From Cinnamomum chago (Eukaryota; Streptophyta; Magnoliopsida; Laurales; Lauraceae), in NCBI GenBank assembly GCA_038049695.1, contig CP142452.1, forward strand, positions 76,454,501 through 76,518,500: a stretch of 64,000 nt of DNA, written 5' to 3'. Shown piece by piece: positions 1 through 10,187 of this stretch. A model generated the notes under the pieces. That model did not search any database. It saw nothing but the letters and a program-made list of their open reading frames with translations, and was not told where the DNA came from. Made by a program: the position numbers and the translations under genes. How positions within the stretch are numbered: position 1 is the stretch's first letter; each line of letters starts with the position of its first letter.

Positions 1-2
1 CC

Positions 3-3000
3 TCAAAGGAGGATCTGAGGGACCACTTGAACAGGAAAAGGGACGACCGAACCCGAGATGAAGGCTCAAGCACCAGCCGTAGCTATTCCAGGAAGGCGTC
101 CGAAACCATTCCGGAGAACATGTACCGAGACCAGGAATGGCTGGACGCACACATAAGGGAAACGGTCCAGCGCAACCTGGAGGTAGCCGGCTTCGACCGA
201 GACCAAAAGGATGCTTGCTGTAACCCCGTTGATCTCGGTGCGTCTCCTTTCTCCCAAGACATCAGGAGGTACCCCTTACCGAAGAAGTTCACCGTACCAA
301 GATTCGTCACCTATGATGGGGTCTCGGATCCAGCTACGCATCTCAGGCACTTCTCCCAGAGGATGTCTGTCTGGGGAGATGAGGGTCACCTGAACTGTAG
401 AGTTTTTTCTTCCAGTCTGGGTGACCTCCCCCTGAAGTGGTTCTGTGCACTACCGGAGGGGGCCATTTCGAGCTGGCAGCAGCTCCAGCAGTCCTTCTTG
501 AAGAAGTTCCAGGCCTACAGAGTCCTTCCGAAGACAGATGCAGACATCATGGCCTTGAAGATGAAGCAGGGAGAGAACGTCACCCAGTTCGCCAAGCGGT
601 TCTGGGCGGTCTACAGTCAGATAGAGAGCTCCAAGGACGAGGTTGCCGTCTTCGCATTCCAGAATGCCTTGCTGCCAGACAGCGATCTCCGCAAGGACTT
701 GGCTAGGAACCCGGTGTCTTCCATAGCAGCGCTCATGTCCATCGCCAACCGGTACATTGCCCAAGAAGATGACCAGATCCGCGCTCGGGAAAACCATGGA
801 ACCGCGCTGAAAGACCGGGGTGGGAGGACATCCAAGCAAGACGGGGGACCGTCTCGGAGGAGTGAACCTCGGAGAGAGGAGCGGCGGAGAGATGAGCCAA
901 ACAGGCGTTGGGCGCCCACCAGCTCGGCAAGGCCTCATGCGTTCGTCTCGGAAAGAAACAAGCGACCCAGGCTGATAGAGGACGCATTCCAGGCGGTCAA
1001 CACGGTCTTTAAGGAGCCCATTCACAGGATCATGTATAAGATCAAGAAAAGACCGTACTTCAGTTGGCCAGAGCCCATGCATGGCGACCCGTCCACCCGA
1101 GATCAGACGAAATTCTGTTCCTATCACAAGGAGGGCGGCCATAAGACTGAAGATTGCAGGATACTGCGGTCGCATTTAGAGAAGCTTGTCCAGGATGGAC
1201 ACTTACAAGAATTTGTCAGACGAGAAGCCAGGGCCGACACCCGAGCCCCGCGCCGAGAAGAGGGGGGTCATGACAGCGACGGGTCTGAGAAGATCATCAA
1301 CATCATCCATTTGGCGCCTCCGCCCAAGGGGAGTAACCAAGCACGTGCCGAAGCCAGGAAAGCCTCTCACGGCAAACATGTCATGGCCGCCGAACTCAGT
1401 TCAGCACCGAAAAGGGCTCGGAGGGAGCGTCCCGAGATCAGGTTTACTGATGCAGATCTAGAAGGGGTGCAGCTCCCCCACAACGACCCCCTGATCGTGA
1501 CTCTGAAGTTCGATTGCTCTAAGCAGGGCGTGAAGAATTGCACTGTGAAGAAAGTCCTTGTTGACCCCGGCAGTTCGTCCGAGGTCCTTTATTTCGACAG
1601 CTTTCGAAGGATGGGACTGACGGAGAAAGATCTGCAGGAGGCTCGAGTTCCCCTTATCGGCTTCAGCGCCAAACCTGTTTATCCTAAGGGGAAAGTGACA
1701 TTCAAGGTCGAGATCGGTGGCGCATCTGTCATGGCAACCTTCATGGTGATCGACGCACCCTCGCCCTACAATGCTATAATGGGCAGGTCTTGGCTCCATA
1801 GCCTGGAAGCAGTCCCTTCCACCCTCCACCAGAGGCTGAAGTTTCCGTGGGAAGGAGAGAGCGGCCGAATTGAGATTATCACGGTCAGAGGAGATCAGCA
1901 GGCAGCTAAGCTGTGCTTGACAGCTGTGGTACCTGGGGAGCAAGAGCCCAAGGAGGTCAATGTGGCCGAGATGGAGAAGAACCTGGAGCAGGGGCTGGAT
2001 GAGCTCGGCCAAGATCCGGGCAGGAAGAGCGTCGAGGAATTGACCGAAGTCCGGATCGACCAGAAGGACCCGGATCGGTTCTTTCTACTCGGCAGCCAGC
2101 TTGGAGAGCCGGAAAGGTCCGAACTGGCCCAGTTCCTGATGCAGAACAGAGATGCCTTCGCCTGGACGCCTCAGGAGATGCCTGGCGTCGACCCCGAGGT
2201 AATGTGTCACAAACTAAATGTTGACCCTAACCACAAACCTGTGATGCAGAAGGCACGGAGGACTGGGGTCCCGCAGACCGAAGCCGTCGTCGAGGAAGTG
2301 GATAAGCTACTTCAGGCCGGCGCTATCAGAGAAGTTCAGTACCCGAAGTGGCTAGCCAACCCGGTGGTCGTCAAGAAGAAGACTGGCAAGTGGAGGGTGT
2401 GCGTCGATTTTACTGACCTCAACAAGGCCTGTCCCAAGGACAGCTTCCCCTTGCCAAAGATCGACCAGCTGATCGACGCCACGGCCGGGCATGACAGAAT
2501 GAGCTTCCTTGATGCCTACCGCGGCTATCACCAGATCCCACTGTTTGGGCCAGATGAAGAGAAGACAGCGTTTATCACGCCCAGGGGAACCTACTGTTAT
2601 AAGGTGATGCCGTTTGGGCTGAAGAATGCAGGGGCCACCTACCAGAGACTTGTCACCAAGATGTTTCACGATCAGCTCGGCAAAACCGTGGAGGTTTACA
2701 TCGATGACATGGTGGTCAAGTCCAAGCAGGCACGGGATCATCTGTCAGACTTGGCCGAGATCTTCGCCACTCTAAAGAAGTTCCGGCTGAAGCTTAACGC
2801 CTCGAAGTGCGCCTTCGGTGTTGGTTCCGGCAAGTTTTTGGGCAGCTTGGTTACACGCAGAGGCATTGAGGCAGACCCAGATCAGATCTCGGCTATCCTC
2901 AGAGTGCAGAGTCCAACTTCGTTCAAGGAGGTCCAGAAGCTTACAGGAATGGCCGCGGCACTGAATCGCTTCATCAGCAAATCTTCAGATAAGTGCCGAC

Positions 3001-5315
3001 CTTTCTTTCATCTTCTTAGAAAAAATTCTAAATTCCAATGGACCCCAGAATGTGACCACGCCTTGCAGCAGCTCAAGGCTTACCTTTCATCACCACCGTT
3101 GTTGTCAACCCCGACCCACGAGGAGACCCTGTATTTATACTTAGCGGTCTCGGATCATGCGGTCAGCTCGGTCCTCATCCGAGAAGAGGACAAGGTTCAG
3201 AAACCGGTATATTATACGAGCAAGACCCTTATCGATGCCGAGACCAGGTATCTGCCTCTGGAGAAGCTCGCCTTGGCGCTCGTTAGCGCCTCGCGAAAGC
3301 TCTCCCATTACTTTCAAACCCATTCTATTGTGGTTGTTACGGAGCACCCACTCCAATCTGTTTTCAAGAAGGCTGACTTTTCAGGAAGAATCTCCCGATG
3401 GGCTGTCGAACTAGGGCAGTATGAGATTCAGTATCAGCCACGAACAGCAATAAAAGCCCAGGTTCTGGCAGATTTCCTCGCCGAGTTTGATTCAAGTTCG
3501 GCACCAACCCAGCTCGGCACCGAACTGGGGGGCGAGGAGCATGGGGCTCCCACGAGTTCTGAACAATCACCATCTCAAGCCGAGACCCCAGTTTGGAAAA
3601 TCTTCGTCGACGGATCTTCCACCTCGAGAAGAGCCGGAGCAGGAGTTGTTCTCCAATCGCCAGAAGGACTGGTCATCGAGCAGGCTCTGACCCTGGACTT
3701 CAAGGCGTCAAACAATGAAGCTGAGTACGAAGCCCTTTTAGCCGGACTTAACAGTGCCAATATCCTCGGAGCTCAACAGCTGGTGGTCTTCAGTGATTCA
3801 CAGTTGGTGACAAACCAGCTGACTGGGAACTACCAGGCTCGCGACGACCGGATGGCCGCGTACTTGGCCCTGGCTAAGAAGCTGCTGGCACAATTTCAGT
3901 CGGCCGAAGTCAGGCAGATCGGCAGAGAAGCAAACTCTCACGCAGACGCCTTGGCTAACTTGGCCAGTGCTGTTGAGGCAGGGAAAAAGAGGAGCGTCGA
4001 AGTCGAATCGCTAGCTGCGCCCAGCATTGAGCTCCGTTCACCTCGGGAAGTGTTATGCATCGGTCTCGGTCCGAGCTGGATGGACCCTATTATCACCTAC
4101 CTGAAGGACGACAGGCTTCCCGAGGACAGTGGTGAGGCCCACCGGGTCAGACTCAAGGCAGCTCGGTTTTGGCTATCTCCCGAAGTCAAGCTCTACAGGA
4201 AATCGTTCTCGGGACCGTACCTCCAGTGCGTCCATCCAAGTAAGGTCGAGGACCTCCTTTTCGAGATACACGAAGGAATCTGCGGGAGCCATATCGGAGG
4301 AAGATCCCTATCTTACCGAGCCATCAGCCAGGGTTACTGGTGGCCGTATATGCAGAAAGATGCGCAGGTATATGCGAAGAAGTGCGAGAAGTGCCAGAAG
4401 TTCTCACACTCTCTCCATCAGCCCGCGCAGGATCTCAGCCCGCTCTCTAGCCCGTGGCCGTTCGCCCAGTGGGGGCTCGACATAGTGGGCCCGCTCCACC
4501 GAACCCCAGGGAACAAGAGATGGCTTATTGTGGCGACAGATTACTTCACCAAATGGATCGAAGCAGAGCCACTTTCATCCATCACAGAGCGAGACTCCAA
4601 GAATTTTGTGTGGAAGAATGTCGTCACAAGGTTTGGCATTCCCAGAGCGCTGGTTTCGGACAACGGAACTCAGTTCGACTCTAAACTCTTCAAGACCTTC
4701 TGCCAGGATCTCGGCATCCGAAACCATTACTCCACGCCAGCTTACCCACAGAGTAACGGCCAGGCCGAGATCTCCAACAAGGTGATCCTCGATGGGCTCA
4801 AGAAGCGGCTGGACCAAGCGAAGGGGAGATGGGAGGAAGAACTGCCGAGCGTCCTGTGGGCTTACAGGACCACTCCAAGGCGTTCCACTTCGGCTACCCC
4901 CTTCTCGCTCGCCTACGGGATGGAAGCAGTCATCCCTTTGGAGATCGGCCTCCCCACTCTGAGGTCCGAACTCTTTGACCAAGGACAGAACGAGACTAAC
5001 TTGGCCAGGGAACTGGATTTAGCAGACGAAAGAAGAGAAGCGGCGGCAGTCAGACTGGCCGTCTACCAGCAGCGGCTAGCCAGGGGCTATAACCAGAACG
5101 TCAGAGAAAGGAAGTTCTGCGTGGGGGAACTGGTTCTCAAGAAAACGCTCCCAGCCGACAGGGATCCGAATCAAGGGAAGCTAGCGCCGAATTGGCATGG
5201 TCCGTTTAAGGTCACTTCCATTGCCGGACGGTCGGCTTATCGGCTCGAAGACATGGAGGGACGTCCGCTACCGAGACCATGGAACGCCTCACACCTCAAA
5301 AAATTCTATTTTTAG
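3..5315 (+). CDS. Gag-Pol polyprotein of Tat-lineage gypsy element (5' partial)
   Basis: One open frame of about 1770 residues enters from the left edge, so the true start lies outside; the codon at 27 is only the first possible near-start codon. Counting from there: a retrotransposon gag domain near residues 85-250 (FSQRM, LPLKWF), a CCHC-like knuckle near 362-378 (CSYHKEGGHKTEDC), an aspartic protease near 511 with DPGSS instead of the usual DTGA, reverse transcriptase from about 790 with YIDDMVV near 891, the pol RNase H near 1040-1150, and a second plant-type RNase H starting FVDGSS near 1193. The integrase follows, with its HHCC zinc region near 1415-1460 and the core D, D and E near 1484, 1545 and 1580, then a C-terminal domain. 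The product makes capsid and the enzymes for reverse transcription and integration. No internal stops or frameshifts are visible, so it may be functional. Confidence 0.93.
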   Translation, partial: SKEDLRDHLNRKRDDRTRDEGSSTSRSYSRKASETIPENMYRDQEWLDAHIRETVQRNLEVAGFDRDQKDACCNPVDLGASPFSQDIRRYPLPKKFTVPRFVTYDGVSDPATHLRHFSQRMSVWGDEGHLNCRVFSSSLGDLPLKWFCALPEGAISSWQQLQQSFLKKFQAYRVLPKTDADIMALKMKQGENVTQFAKRFWAVYSQIESSKDEVAVFAFQNALLPDSDLRKDLARNPVSSIAALMSIANRYIAQEDDQIRARENHGTALKDRGGRTSKQDGGPSRRSEPRREERRRDEPNRRWAPTSSARPHAFVSERNKRPRLIEDAFQAVNTVFKEPIHRIMYKIKKRPYFSWPEPMHGDPSTRDQTKFCSYHKEGGHKTEDCRILRSHLEKLVQDGHLQEFVRREARADTRAPRREEGGHDSDGSEKIINIIHLAPPPKGSNQARAEARKASHGKHVMAAELSSAPKRARRERPEIRFTDADLEGVQLPHNDPLIVTLKFDCSKQGVKNCTVKKVLVDPGSSSEVLYFDSFRRMGLTEKDLQEARVPLIGFSAKPVYPKGKVTFKVEIGGASVMATFMVIDAPSPYNAIMGRSWLHSLEAVPSTLHQRLKFPWEGESGRIEIITVRGDQQAAKLCLTAVVPGEQEPKEVNVAEMEKNLEQGLDELGQDPGRKSVEELTEVRIDQKDPDRFFLLGSQLGEPERSELAQFLMQNRDAFAWTPQEMPGVDPEVMCHKLNVDPNHKPVMQKARRTGVPQTEAVVEEVDKLLQAGAIREVQYPKWLANPVVVKKKTGKWRVCVDFTDLNKACPKDSFPLPKIDQLIDATAGHDRMSFLDAYRGYHQIPLFGPDEEKTAFITPRGTYCYKVMPFGLKNAGATYQRLVTKMFHDQLGKTVEVYIDDMVVKSKQARDHLSDLAEIFATLKKFRLKLNASKCAFGVGSGKFLGSLVTRRGIEADPDQISAILRVQSPTSFKEVQKLTGMAAALNRFISKSSDKCRPFFHLLRKNSKFQWTPECDHALQQLKAYLSSPPLLSTPTHEETLYLYLAVSDHAVSSVLIREEDKVQKPVYYTSKTLIDAETRYLPLEKLALALVSASRKLSHYFQTHSIVVVTEHPLQSVFKKADFSGRISRWAVELGQYEIQYQPRTAIKAQVLADFLAEFDSSSAPTQLGTELGGEEHGAPTSSEQSPSQAETPVWKIFVDGSSTSRRAGAGVVLQSPEGLVIEQALTLDFKASNNEAEYEALLAGLNSANILGAQQLVVFSDSQLVTNQLTGNYQARDDRMAAYLALAKKLLAQFQSAEVRQIGREANSHADALANLASAVEAGKKRSVEVESLAAPSIELRSPREVLCIGLGPSWMDPIITYLKDDRLPEDSGEAHRVRLKAARFWLSPEVKLYRKSFSGPYLQCVHPSKVEDLLFEIHEGICGSHIGGRSLSYRAISQGYWWPYMQKDAQVYAKKCEKCQKFSHSLHQPAQDLSPLSSPWPFAQWGLDIVGPLHRTPGNKRWLIVATDYFTKWIEAEPLSSITERDSKNFVWKNVVTRFGIPRALVSDNGTQFDSKLFKTFCQDLGIRNHYSTPAYPQSNGQAEISNKVILDGLKKRLDQAKGRWEEELPSVLWAYRTTPRRSTSATPFSLAYGMEAVIPLEIGLPTLRSELFDQGQNETNLARELDLADERREAAAVRLAVYQQRLARGYNQNVRERKFCVGELVLKKTLPADRDPNQGKLAPNWHGPFKVTSIAGRSAYRLEDMEGRPLPRPWNASHLKKFYF

Positions 5316-5422
5316 TCTCTGTACTTGTACAACGCTTCTGGATTCAATGAAACTACAGTTCTCCACAATTTGTAGCAATCTGGCGTCCTGACAGTGACAA
5401 TGGTGCGAAGTTGGAAGACCGT

Positions 5423-6340
5423 CTAAGGCCGGCACTCAGCCACCTAGACGAGTATCCGCCACGGCCCATATCTAAGGTTGGCACTCAGCCTCCTAGATGA
5501 GTTGCCGAAACGGCCCATGTCTAAGGTTGGCACTCAGCCACCTAGACGAGCTGCCGAAACGGACCATGTCTAAGGTGGGCACTCAGCCACCTAGACGAGT
5601 TTCCGTCACGGCCCATATCTAAGGTTGGCACTCAGCCTCCTAGATGAGTTACCGAAACGGCCGATATCTAAGGCTGGCGCTCAGCCACCTAGACGAGTTG
5701 CCGAAACGGACCATGTCTCAGGCCGGCACTCAGCCACCTAGACGAGTTTCCGAAACGGCCCATGTCTAAGGTTGGCACTCAGCCACCTAGACGAGCTGCC
5801 GAAACGGACCATGTCTAAGGTGGGCACTCAGCCACCTAGACGAGTTTCCGTCACGGCCCATATCTAAGGTTGGCACTCAGCCTCCTAGATGAGTTGCCGA
5901 AACGGCCGATATCTAAGGCTGGCACTTAGCCACCTAGACGAGTTGCCGAAACGGACCATGTCTCAGGCTGGCACTCAGCCACCTAGACGAGTTTCCGAAA
6001 CGGCCCATGTCTAATGTTGGCACTCAGCCACCTAGACGAACTGCCGAAACGGACCATGTCTAAGGTCGGCACTCAGCCACCTAGACGAGTTTCCGTCACG
6101 GCCCATATCTAAGGTTGGCACTCAGCCTCCTAGATGAGTTGCCGAAACGGCCAATATCTAAGGCTGGCACTCAGCCACCCAGACGAGTTGCCGAAACGGA
6201 CCATGTCTCAGGCTGGCACTCAGCCACCTAGACGAGTTTCCGAAACAGCCCATGTCTAAGGCTGGTACTCAGCCACCTAGACGAGCAGCCGAACGTGTTA
6301 TGGTTGCGGTTGGCACTCAGCCACCTAGACCAGCCGAAAC
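5423..6340 (+). repeat. 49-bp minisatellite with 245-bp higher-order units
   Basis: About 18-19 units of 49 bp, each with the core GGCACTCAGCC followed by CTAGACGAG (or CTAGATGAG) and a CCGAAACGG segment. Variant units recur every five copies: the variant with TTTCCGTCACGG follows CTAAGG at 5570, 5815 and 6060, spaced exactly 245 bp apart. The array lies between the pol stop and the antisense gene. Tandem repeats in the 3' spacer are typical of Tat elements and can seed satellite DNA. Confidence 0.92.
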
Positions 6341-6618
6341 GGCACCAGTCTTCCAACACGGAAATCTGGTTTCGCCGAAATAAATGGGGCTTCCAAAGGG
6401 TCAGCGCTCGCAGAGAACCCTGATCAGGTCGGTCTACTCTAGTCCGAAGTCACACCCAAATTCACAACACTCACGGAAAGCGTACAAAGGAAAGCAAGTA
6501 AAAGCCACACCACACAGGAGAAAAATATGAGAAAGAGTCTTTCATTGATAGCATTGATTTACATCGAGACAGTTTGAAACAAAGACTACATTTTATAAAG
6601 AAAAGAAAAAAGAGGAAG

Positions 6619-8844
6619 TCAAGTCGATGGCTCTGCTTCTAGGTCCTCGATGACGACCACGGCGGCCTCGGCCTGAGGAGCTTCTTCAACGGGGTCAGGC
6701 GTTGGCTCGGAAGGGACTTCGGCCGGAGTGGCAGGGGTCTCGGCCAGGGCCTCATCTAGGGGCTCCTCTCCGAGCTCGGGGAGATTCTGATGTATCGGAT
6801 CATCTGCAGGAACCCCCATCTTCTTCAACACGGCCTTGCAGCCGAGCCGGTACAGCTTCGGGCTGAGTGCCGTGATTTGATCAACGTAAATCTTCGCAGC
6901 TTCTTCAGTCCCCTCCAGGAAGGCGGCATCGACCTCAGCTTTTTTCGATGCAAGGAGTTCCTCCTTCGATGCAAGGAGTTCCTCCTTCGCCTTCCTTTCC
7001 AGCTCCAGCTCGGCCTTGAACCCCGCCGAACTCTTCTCCTCTGCCTGGAGCTTCGTTTGCCATTCGAAGCCCTCTGACCTTGCTTTGCAGAGGTCGCTGG
7101 CCATCATATCTGACTGAGCCTTGAGCTCCGCAGTCTTGGCCGCCTCCGCCTTCAGCTCCTCCTTGGCCGCTCGCAGTTCGGATTCGGCTTTCTGCTTTTC
7201 CTTTGCCAGGCGAGCCAACCGACTGTCCTCCTCCGCTATCCTGTCCGCGACTATCTGGAGCCTTTGGACAGCCTGCAGCGGAGCAAACAAAAGAAGCTCA
7301 GCACGAAAACAAGAAATATCAAAAGATAGAAACACCTGTGACCAGGAAAGTCGGGCACTTACAGCGAGGGAGTGCTGTATGGTCCTCATAATCAGCAGGG
7401 GGGAGTCTTCCGACCTGTGCCTCTCCATGTCCCTGGGGAGTGCACAGGCTCGGCTGAGCGCCGCAATGACATCTGGGCTCCCCACCAGTCTGTCCTCAGC
7501 ATTTAGGGGCCTCCCCTTCCTCAGCTCCATGTCCGGCCTGAACTCGGCCGGTTCGGCACCCGAGGACGTTGCCGCCTGGGGCTCGGAGCGACTCTCCACC
7601 AGAGGAACTGCCGGAGCGGGCATCACGTCCACCGCCCTCTCCCTCGCAGCTTGGGGTGAACGTCGCCGTGATCGCTCCTCCTGATCCGGCCCCTTCCCCT
7701 TCGCCTTTTTTCTCGGCCTCTCACTTTCCAAGTCTGGGGGAGGTCGGGCCTCAACTCTGGCAGGGACGATGGTCCCGAAGGAGGGCGGGGCAGTGCGGGG
7801 TGCGGCAGCCTGTCTACCGCTACCGACGACGGCGTCCACCAGATTCCGCGGCTGAAACGCGGGCCTGCGCCTCTCCATATTGTCGGCTTCGGCCTCGGCT
7901 CCGGAAGTATAGTTCTCAACTTCCCTTGTCGGAGAGTCTACCTCGGCTCCGGAGGTATATTCTTCAATTTCCCTTAGCGGGATGCCCGTGACCACGGCCA
8001 ACGTTGCGGACGCTTCCGCAACCGTCACGGTCCCGCTGGTTTCGGCTAGATCGGGGGCGAATCTCTCCGGGTTGCCGGATTTCCGTGTATAAGACACGTA
8101 TCTCGGCTCGTACTTCAGAAGAGAGTAGGCAGCTCTTGTATGGTGGCCGTGGTAGCAGTACACCTTGTTCAGCCAAGGTGAGTGCCTTATCCAACCGTTC
8201 AGCCGGGCTTCGCGCTTGCGTTCGGAAAGGCCTGCGGAAAACAGTCGAGTTAGAATTCGGCAGCAGAAATCGAATATAAGAAAGAAATCGGAAACCCAGG
8301 GGGTTAGGTCTTTACTCGGTGGAGTCCCGAGGCGTCGAGGGACGCGGACCCTCCTAGTTGCTTCGGTCTCGGTCTCGCCGAACTCCCAGTTTCCCGAGAC
8401 GAGCAGGCGGTCATCTCCGGCGTATTTATTGGAGTCCTCCAGCGCCGTGACGAGGGGTTGGCACCTCGCCTTGACGCGAAGATAATAGGTGCCCGCCTCC
8501 CTAGACTTGCAGAGGTCATATATATCCTCTATATCATGGACGCCGAGGCTGATGTCTAGAATCCTATTCAGCTCGGCGATGCCCATGATGATCTTATACC
8601 CATTGGGCATTAACTGACAGGGGCTAAGGTTCCAGGTCTCCAAACAAGACCTAAGAAGGGGGGCCAAGGGGAATCTGACCCCACCCTCGATCACGGCTAT
8701 CAGGGGAAACGGCATCCAGCCGTTCCGAAATGAGTAGATGGAGGGGTCGGCTGCCATGATCTGGACATCGTCTGGGATCATGTAAACTCTCCTAAGAGTT
8801 GCCAGGCCCGACTGGGAATCTATCCAATGGGTGAAAATCCCCAT
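6619..8844 (-). CDS. Antisense extra ORF of the Tat element (putative gypsy-type transposon protein)
   Basis: A 741-residue frame on the strand opposite gag-pol, inside the 3' spacer of the element. The first ~150 residues (motifs IPDDVQIM, PFPLIAVIEGGVRFPLAP, NGYKIIMGIAELNRI) match what I know of the plant 'putative gypsy type transposon' domain (Transposase_28 type, PF04195). The middle is rich in P, E, R and S with a basic stretch (RPRKKAKGKG), and the C-terminal third is a long A/E/K-rich coiled coil before an acidic tail. Two segments look like short introns with GT/AG ends: 8232-8314 region (donor GTAAAG at 8315, acceptor CCGCAG ending 8232, 84 nt) and 7273-7362 (donor GTAAGT, acceptor CTGCAG, 90 nt). 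Both are multiples of three and stop-free, so spliced (about 683 aa) and unspliced forms would both read through. Role unknown; possibly structural or regulatory for the element. Confidence 0.78.
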   Translation of the reverse strand: MGIFTHWIDSQSGLATLRRVYMIPDDVQIMAADPSIYSFRNGWMPFPLIAVIEGGVRFPLAPLLRSCLETWNLSPCQLMPNGYKIIMGIAELNRILDISLGVHDIEDIYDLCKSREAGTYYLRVKARCQPLVTALEDSNKYAGDDRLLVSGNWEFGETETEATRRVRVPRRLGTPPSKDLTPWVSDFFLIFDFCCRILTRLFSAGLSERKREARLNGWIRHSPWLNKVYCYHGHHTRAAYSLLKYEPRYVSYTRKSGNPERFAPDLAETSGTVTVAEASATLAVVTGIPLREIEEYTSGAEVDSPTREVENYTSGAEAEADNMERRRPAFQPRNLVDAVVGSGRQAAAPRTAPPSFGTIVPARVEARPPPDLESERPRKKAKGKGPDQEERSRRRSPQAARERAVDVMPAPAVPLVESRSEPQAATSSGAEPAEFRPDMELRKGRPLNAEDRLVGSPDVIAALSRACALPRDMERHRSEDSPLLIMRTIQHSLAVSARLSWSQVFLSFDISCFRAELLLFAPLQAVQRLQIVADRIAEEDSRLARLAKEKQKAESELRAAKEELKAEAAKTAELKAQSDMMASDLCKARSEGFEWQTKLQAEEKSSAGFKAELELERKAKEELLASKEELLASKKAEVDAAFLEGTEEAAKIYVDQITALSPKLYRLGCKAVLKKMGVPADDPIHQNLPELGEEPLDEALAETPATPAEVPSEPTPDPVEEAPQAEAAVVVIEDLEAEPST

Positions 8845-9471
8845 CTCTGAATCTAAAGAACCCTAACAGTCTCTAAGGGTCTGAACTGTGGAAGGACCTG
8901 AGGAACGGAGGAGATCCTAGAAGAGGTTTAGGTCAGAAATACAAAATGGAAGAGAAGAGAATTGAGGCAGAGAGACTCACAGACTCCTAGAGGAAGTCCT
9001 GGACGAAGCTAGGAGGCGACGGAGGTGGTTCTGGCAGTGAAGGTTCCGGCGAACAGAGGTTCTAGCAGAGCTTCGACAAGGTTCGTTTGCAGAGATGACA
9101 AAGGGAGAAGACAGAAGTGAATATAAAGGGGAGGAATGGGCGCCATTCCGGAATTCGAAGCGGGACACGCGTGAGACGTCGCCTCGGCTTGCGTCGCACG
9201 CCCCCTCGAAAAGACAAGAGAGCCTACCAAGCAATAACGCGTGGCGCTGTTGCGATGATGGTTCGCCTTCCCATACTAATCATAGCCCCGCATTTATTGC
9301 CCCCTTTATTATCTCTGGCAGACGAAGCAACGGCGGCGTTTGGCGCCGAACAAGTCACAACCCTTGACCAAAAGGCAGATGGAAGGCAAGCACTATCCGT
9401 CTCGGGAGATCGGTCCAGCTCTTAACCCTAGCGCCCGAGAGAGCCCTAGAGGTCAAGAACTGAGGGGCTAT
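8845..9471. other. Spacer between antisense gene and 3' LTR
   Basis: Untranslated part of the Tat element. It should contain the promoter and leader of the antisense gene: a TATA-like TTTATATTC on the minus strand near 9119-9129 would start transcription a few hundred bases upstream of the ATG at 8844. This promoter is only a guess. No convincing coding region was seen. Confidence 0.4.
9455..9467 (+). promoter_or_regulatory. Polypurine tract before the 3' LTR
   Basis: A purine-rich run ending GAGGGG sits four bases before the putative LTR start at 9472. This is the expected position of the primer for plus-strand DNA synthesis. It is short and broken by two pyrimidines. Confidence 0.55.
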
Positions 9472-10187
9472 TGTGTGGGGGCCCATTTCGTGAACCAGTT
9501 TCTCTTGGTCTCGGCTAGAGTGTGCTCGGTTAGCTACTGTATGGGGGACCACGTCCCTTGATCTCGGCTACGATCCGATCCATATCGGTCTCGGTACTAC
9601 GTGCTGGTCTCGGCCAAACAGAATTCAGTTCGGCCGCGAATACCGTTCAGTCTCGGCAACGCGAGCTCGGCAATGCAGTACTGCGCTTGCAGCTAACAGC
9701 TACGGCCCTCTCGTGGCTAGGCCCAAGGAAGGGATCTGATGGGACTTCAGCCACCACCAGATCAGGGCAAGATCAAGCCCAATGTGACTGGCATTAAATG
9801 CATTATGGGCTGATCGGACCCACATTAAATGCAAAGAGGGCTATGATGGACTTTCATTAATGACTTTGTGGGCTGATGTGACCCAGGTTACATCACCAAG
9901 CCCACTGGCACTCACCCCAGACTGTCCCATATATAAGGCACGAGCCAAAGGGAGCGAGGGGTAAGCATTCTCACCTGGACACTCAGTCTTTCTTCTTTCT
10001 TCTTCTTCTTCTCCGATCCATTGCTGACTTAAGCATCGGAGAGCCCTGCGCTGCCCATAGCCAGGGTCCTCTGACCTTTGTCTTTCTCCTCTTTCAGGCT
10101 CAGGTCGTCGCAGTTATCTCCTCCATGCATTGAGTAAGTCCTAAGAGGCATCCTGATCTTGTGAGTATTATTATTTCTGCACTTACA
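9472..10187 (+). repeat. 3' LTR of the Tat element
   Basis: Starts TGTGTGGGGG directly after the purine tract and is proposed to end ...CTTACA at 10187, giving a 716-bp LTR with TGT...ACA ends. It contains a TATATAA box at 9930-9936. The right end is inferred from the terminal dinucleotide rule only, because the 5' LTR and left TSD are outside the window; it could be off by tens of bases. Confidence 0.6.
9930..9936 (+). promoter_or_regulatory. TATA box of the LTR promoter
   Basis: TATATAA preceded by a CA-rich region and followed within about 35 bases by the likely start of the R region. In the 5' LTR (outside) the same box would drive gag-pol; here in the 3' LTR it could drive read-out transcription to the right. 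Confidence 0.6.

Larger units (their letters stand above)
1..10187 (+). mobile_element. Ty3/gypsy LTR retrotransposon, Tat lineage, 5' end outside window
   Basis: The element runs from before the window to a putative 3' LTR end near 10187. In order it holds gag-pol on the plus strand, a 49-bp minisatellite, a long extra gene on the minus strand, a short purine tract, and an LTR that starts TGTGTGGGGG and contains a TATA box. A second RNase H between the pol RNase H and the integrase, a 3' spacer with tandem repeats, and an additional antisense ORF are known traits of the plant Tat clade (Tat/Retand/Ogre). The 5' LTR, primer-binding site and left TSD are not in the window, so the right boundary rests only on the TGT...ACA rule. 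The reading frames are open, which suggests a fairly young copy. Confidence 0.88.

Noticed and set aside
450-4982. Many minus-strand and alternate-frame ORFs over gag-pol
   Set aside because: They are shadows of the GC-rich gag-pol frame, which alone carries recognisable domains.
5423-6340. CRISPR-like array
   Set aside because: Repeats are directly adjacent with no unique spacers, the genome is a plant, and the array is the minisatellite of a Tat retrotransposon.
6790-8485. Plus-strand frames opposite the antisense gene
   Set aside because: Biased composition and no motifs; they mirror the minus-strand coding frame.
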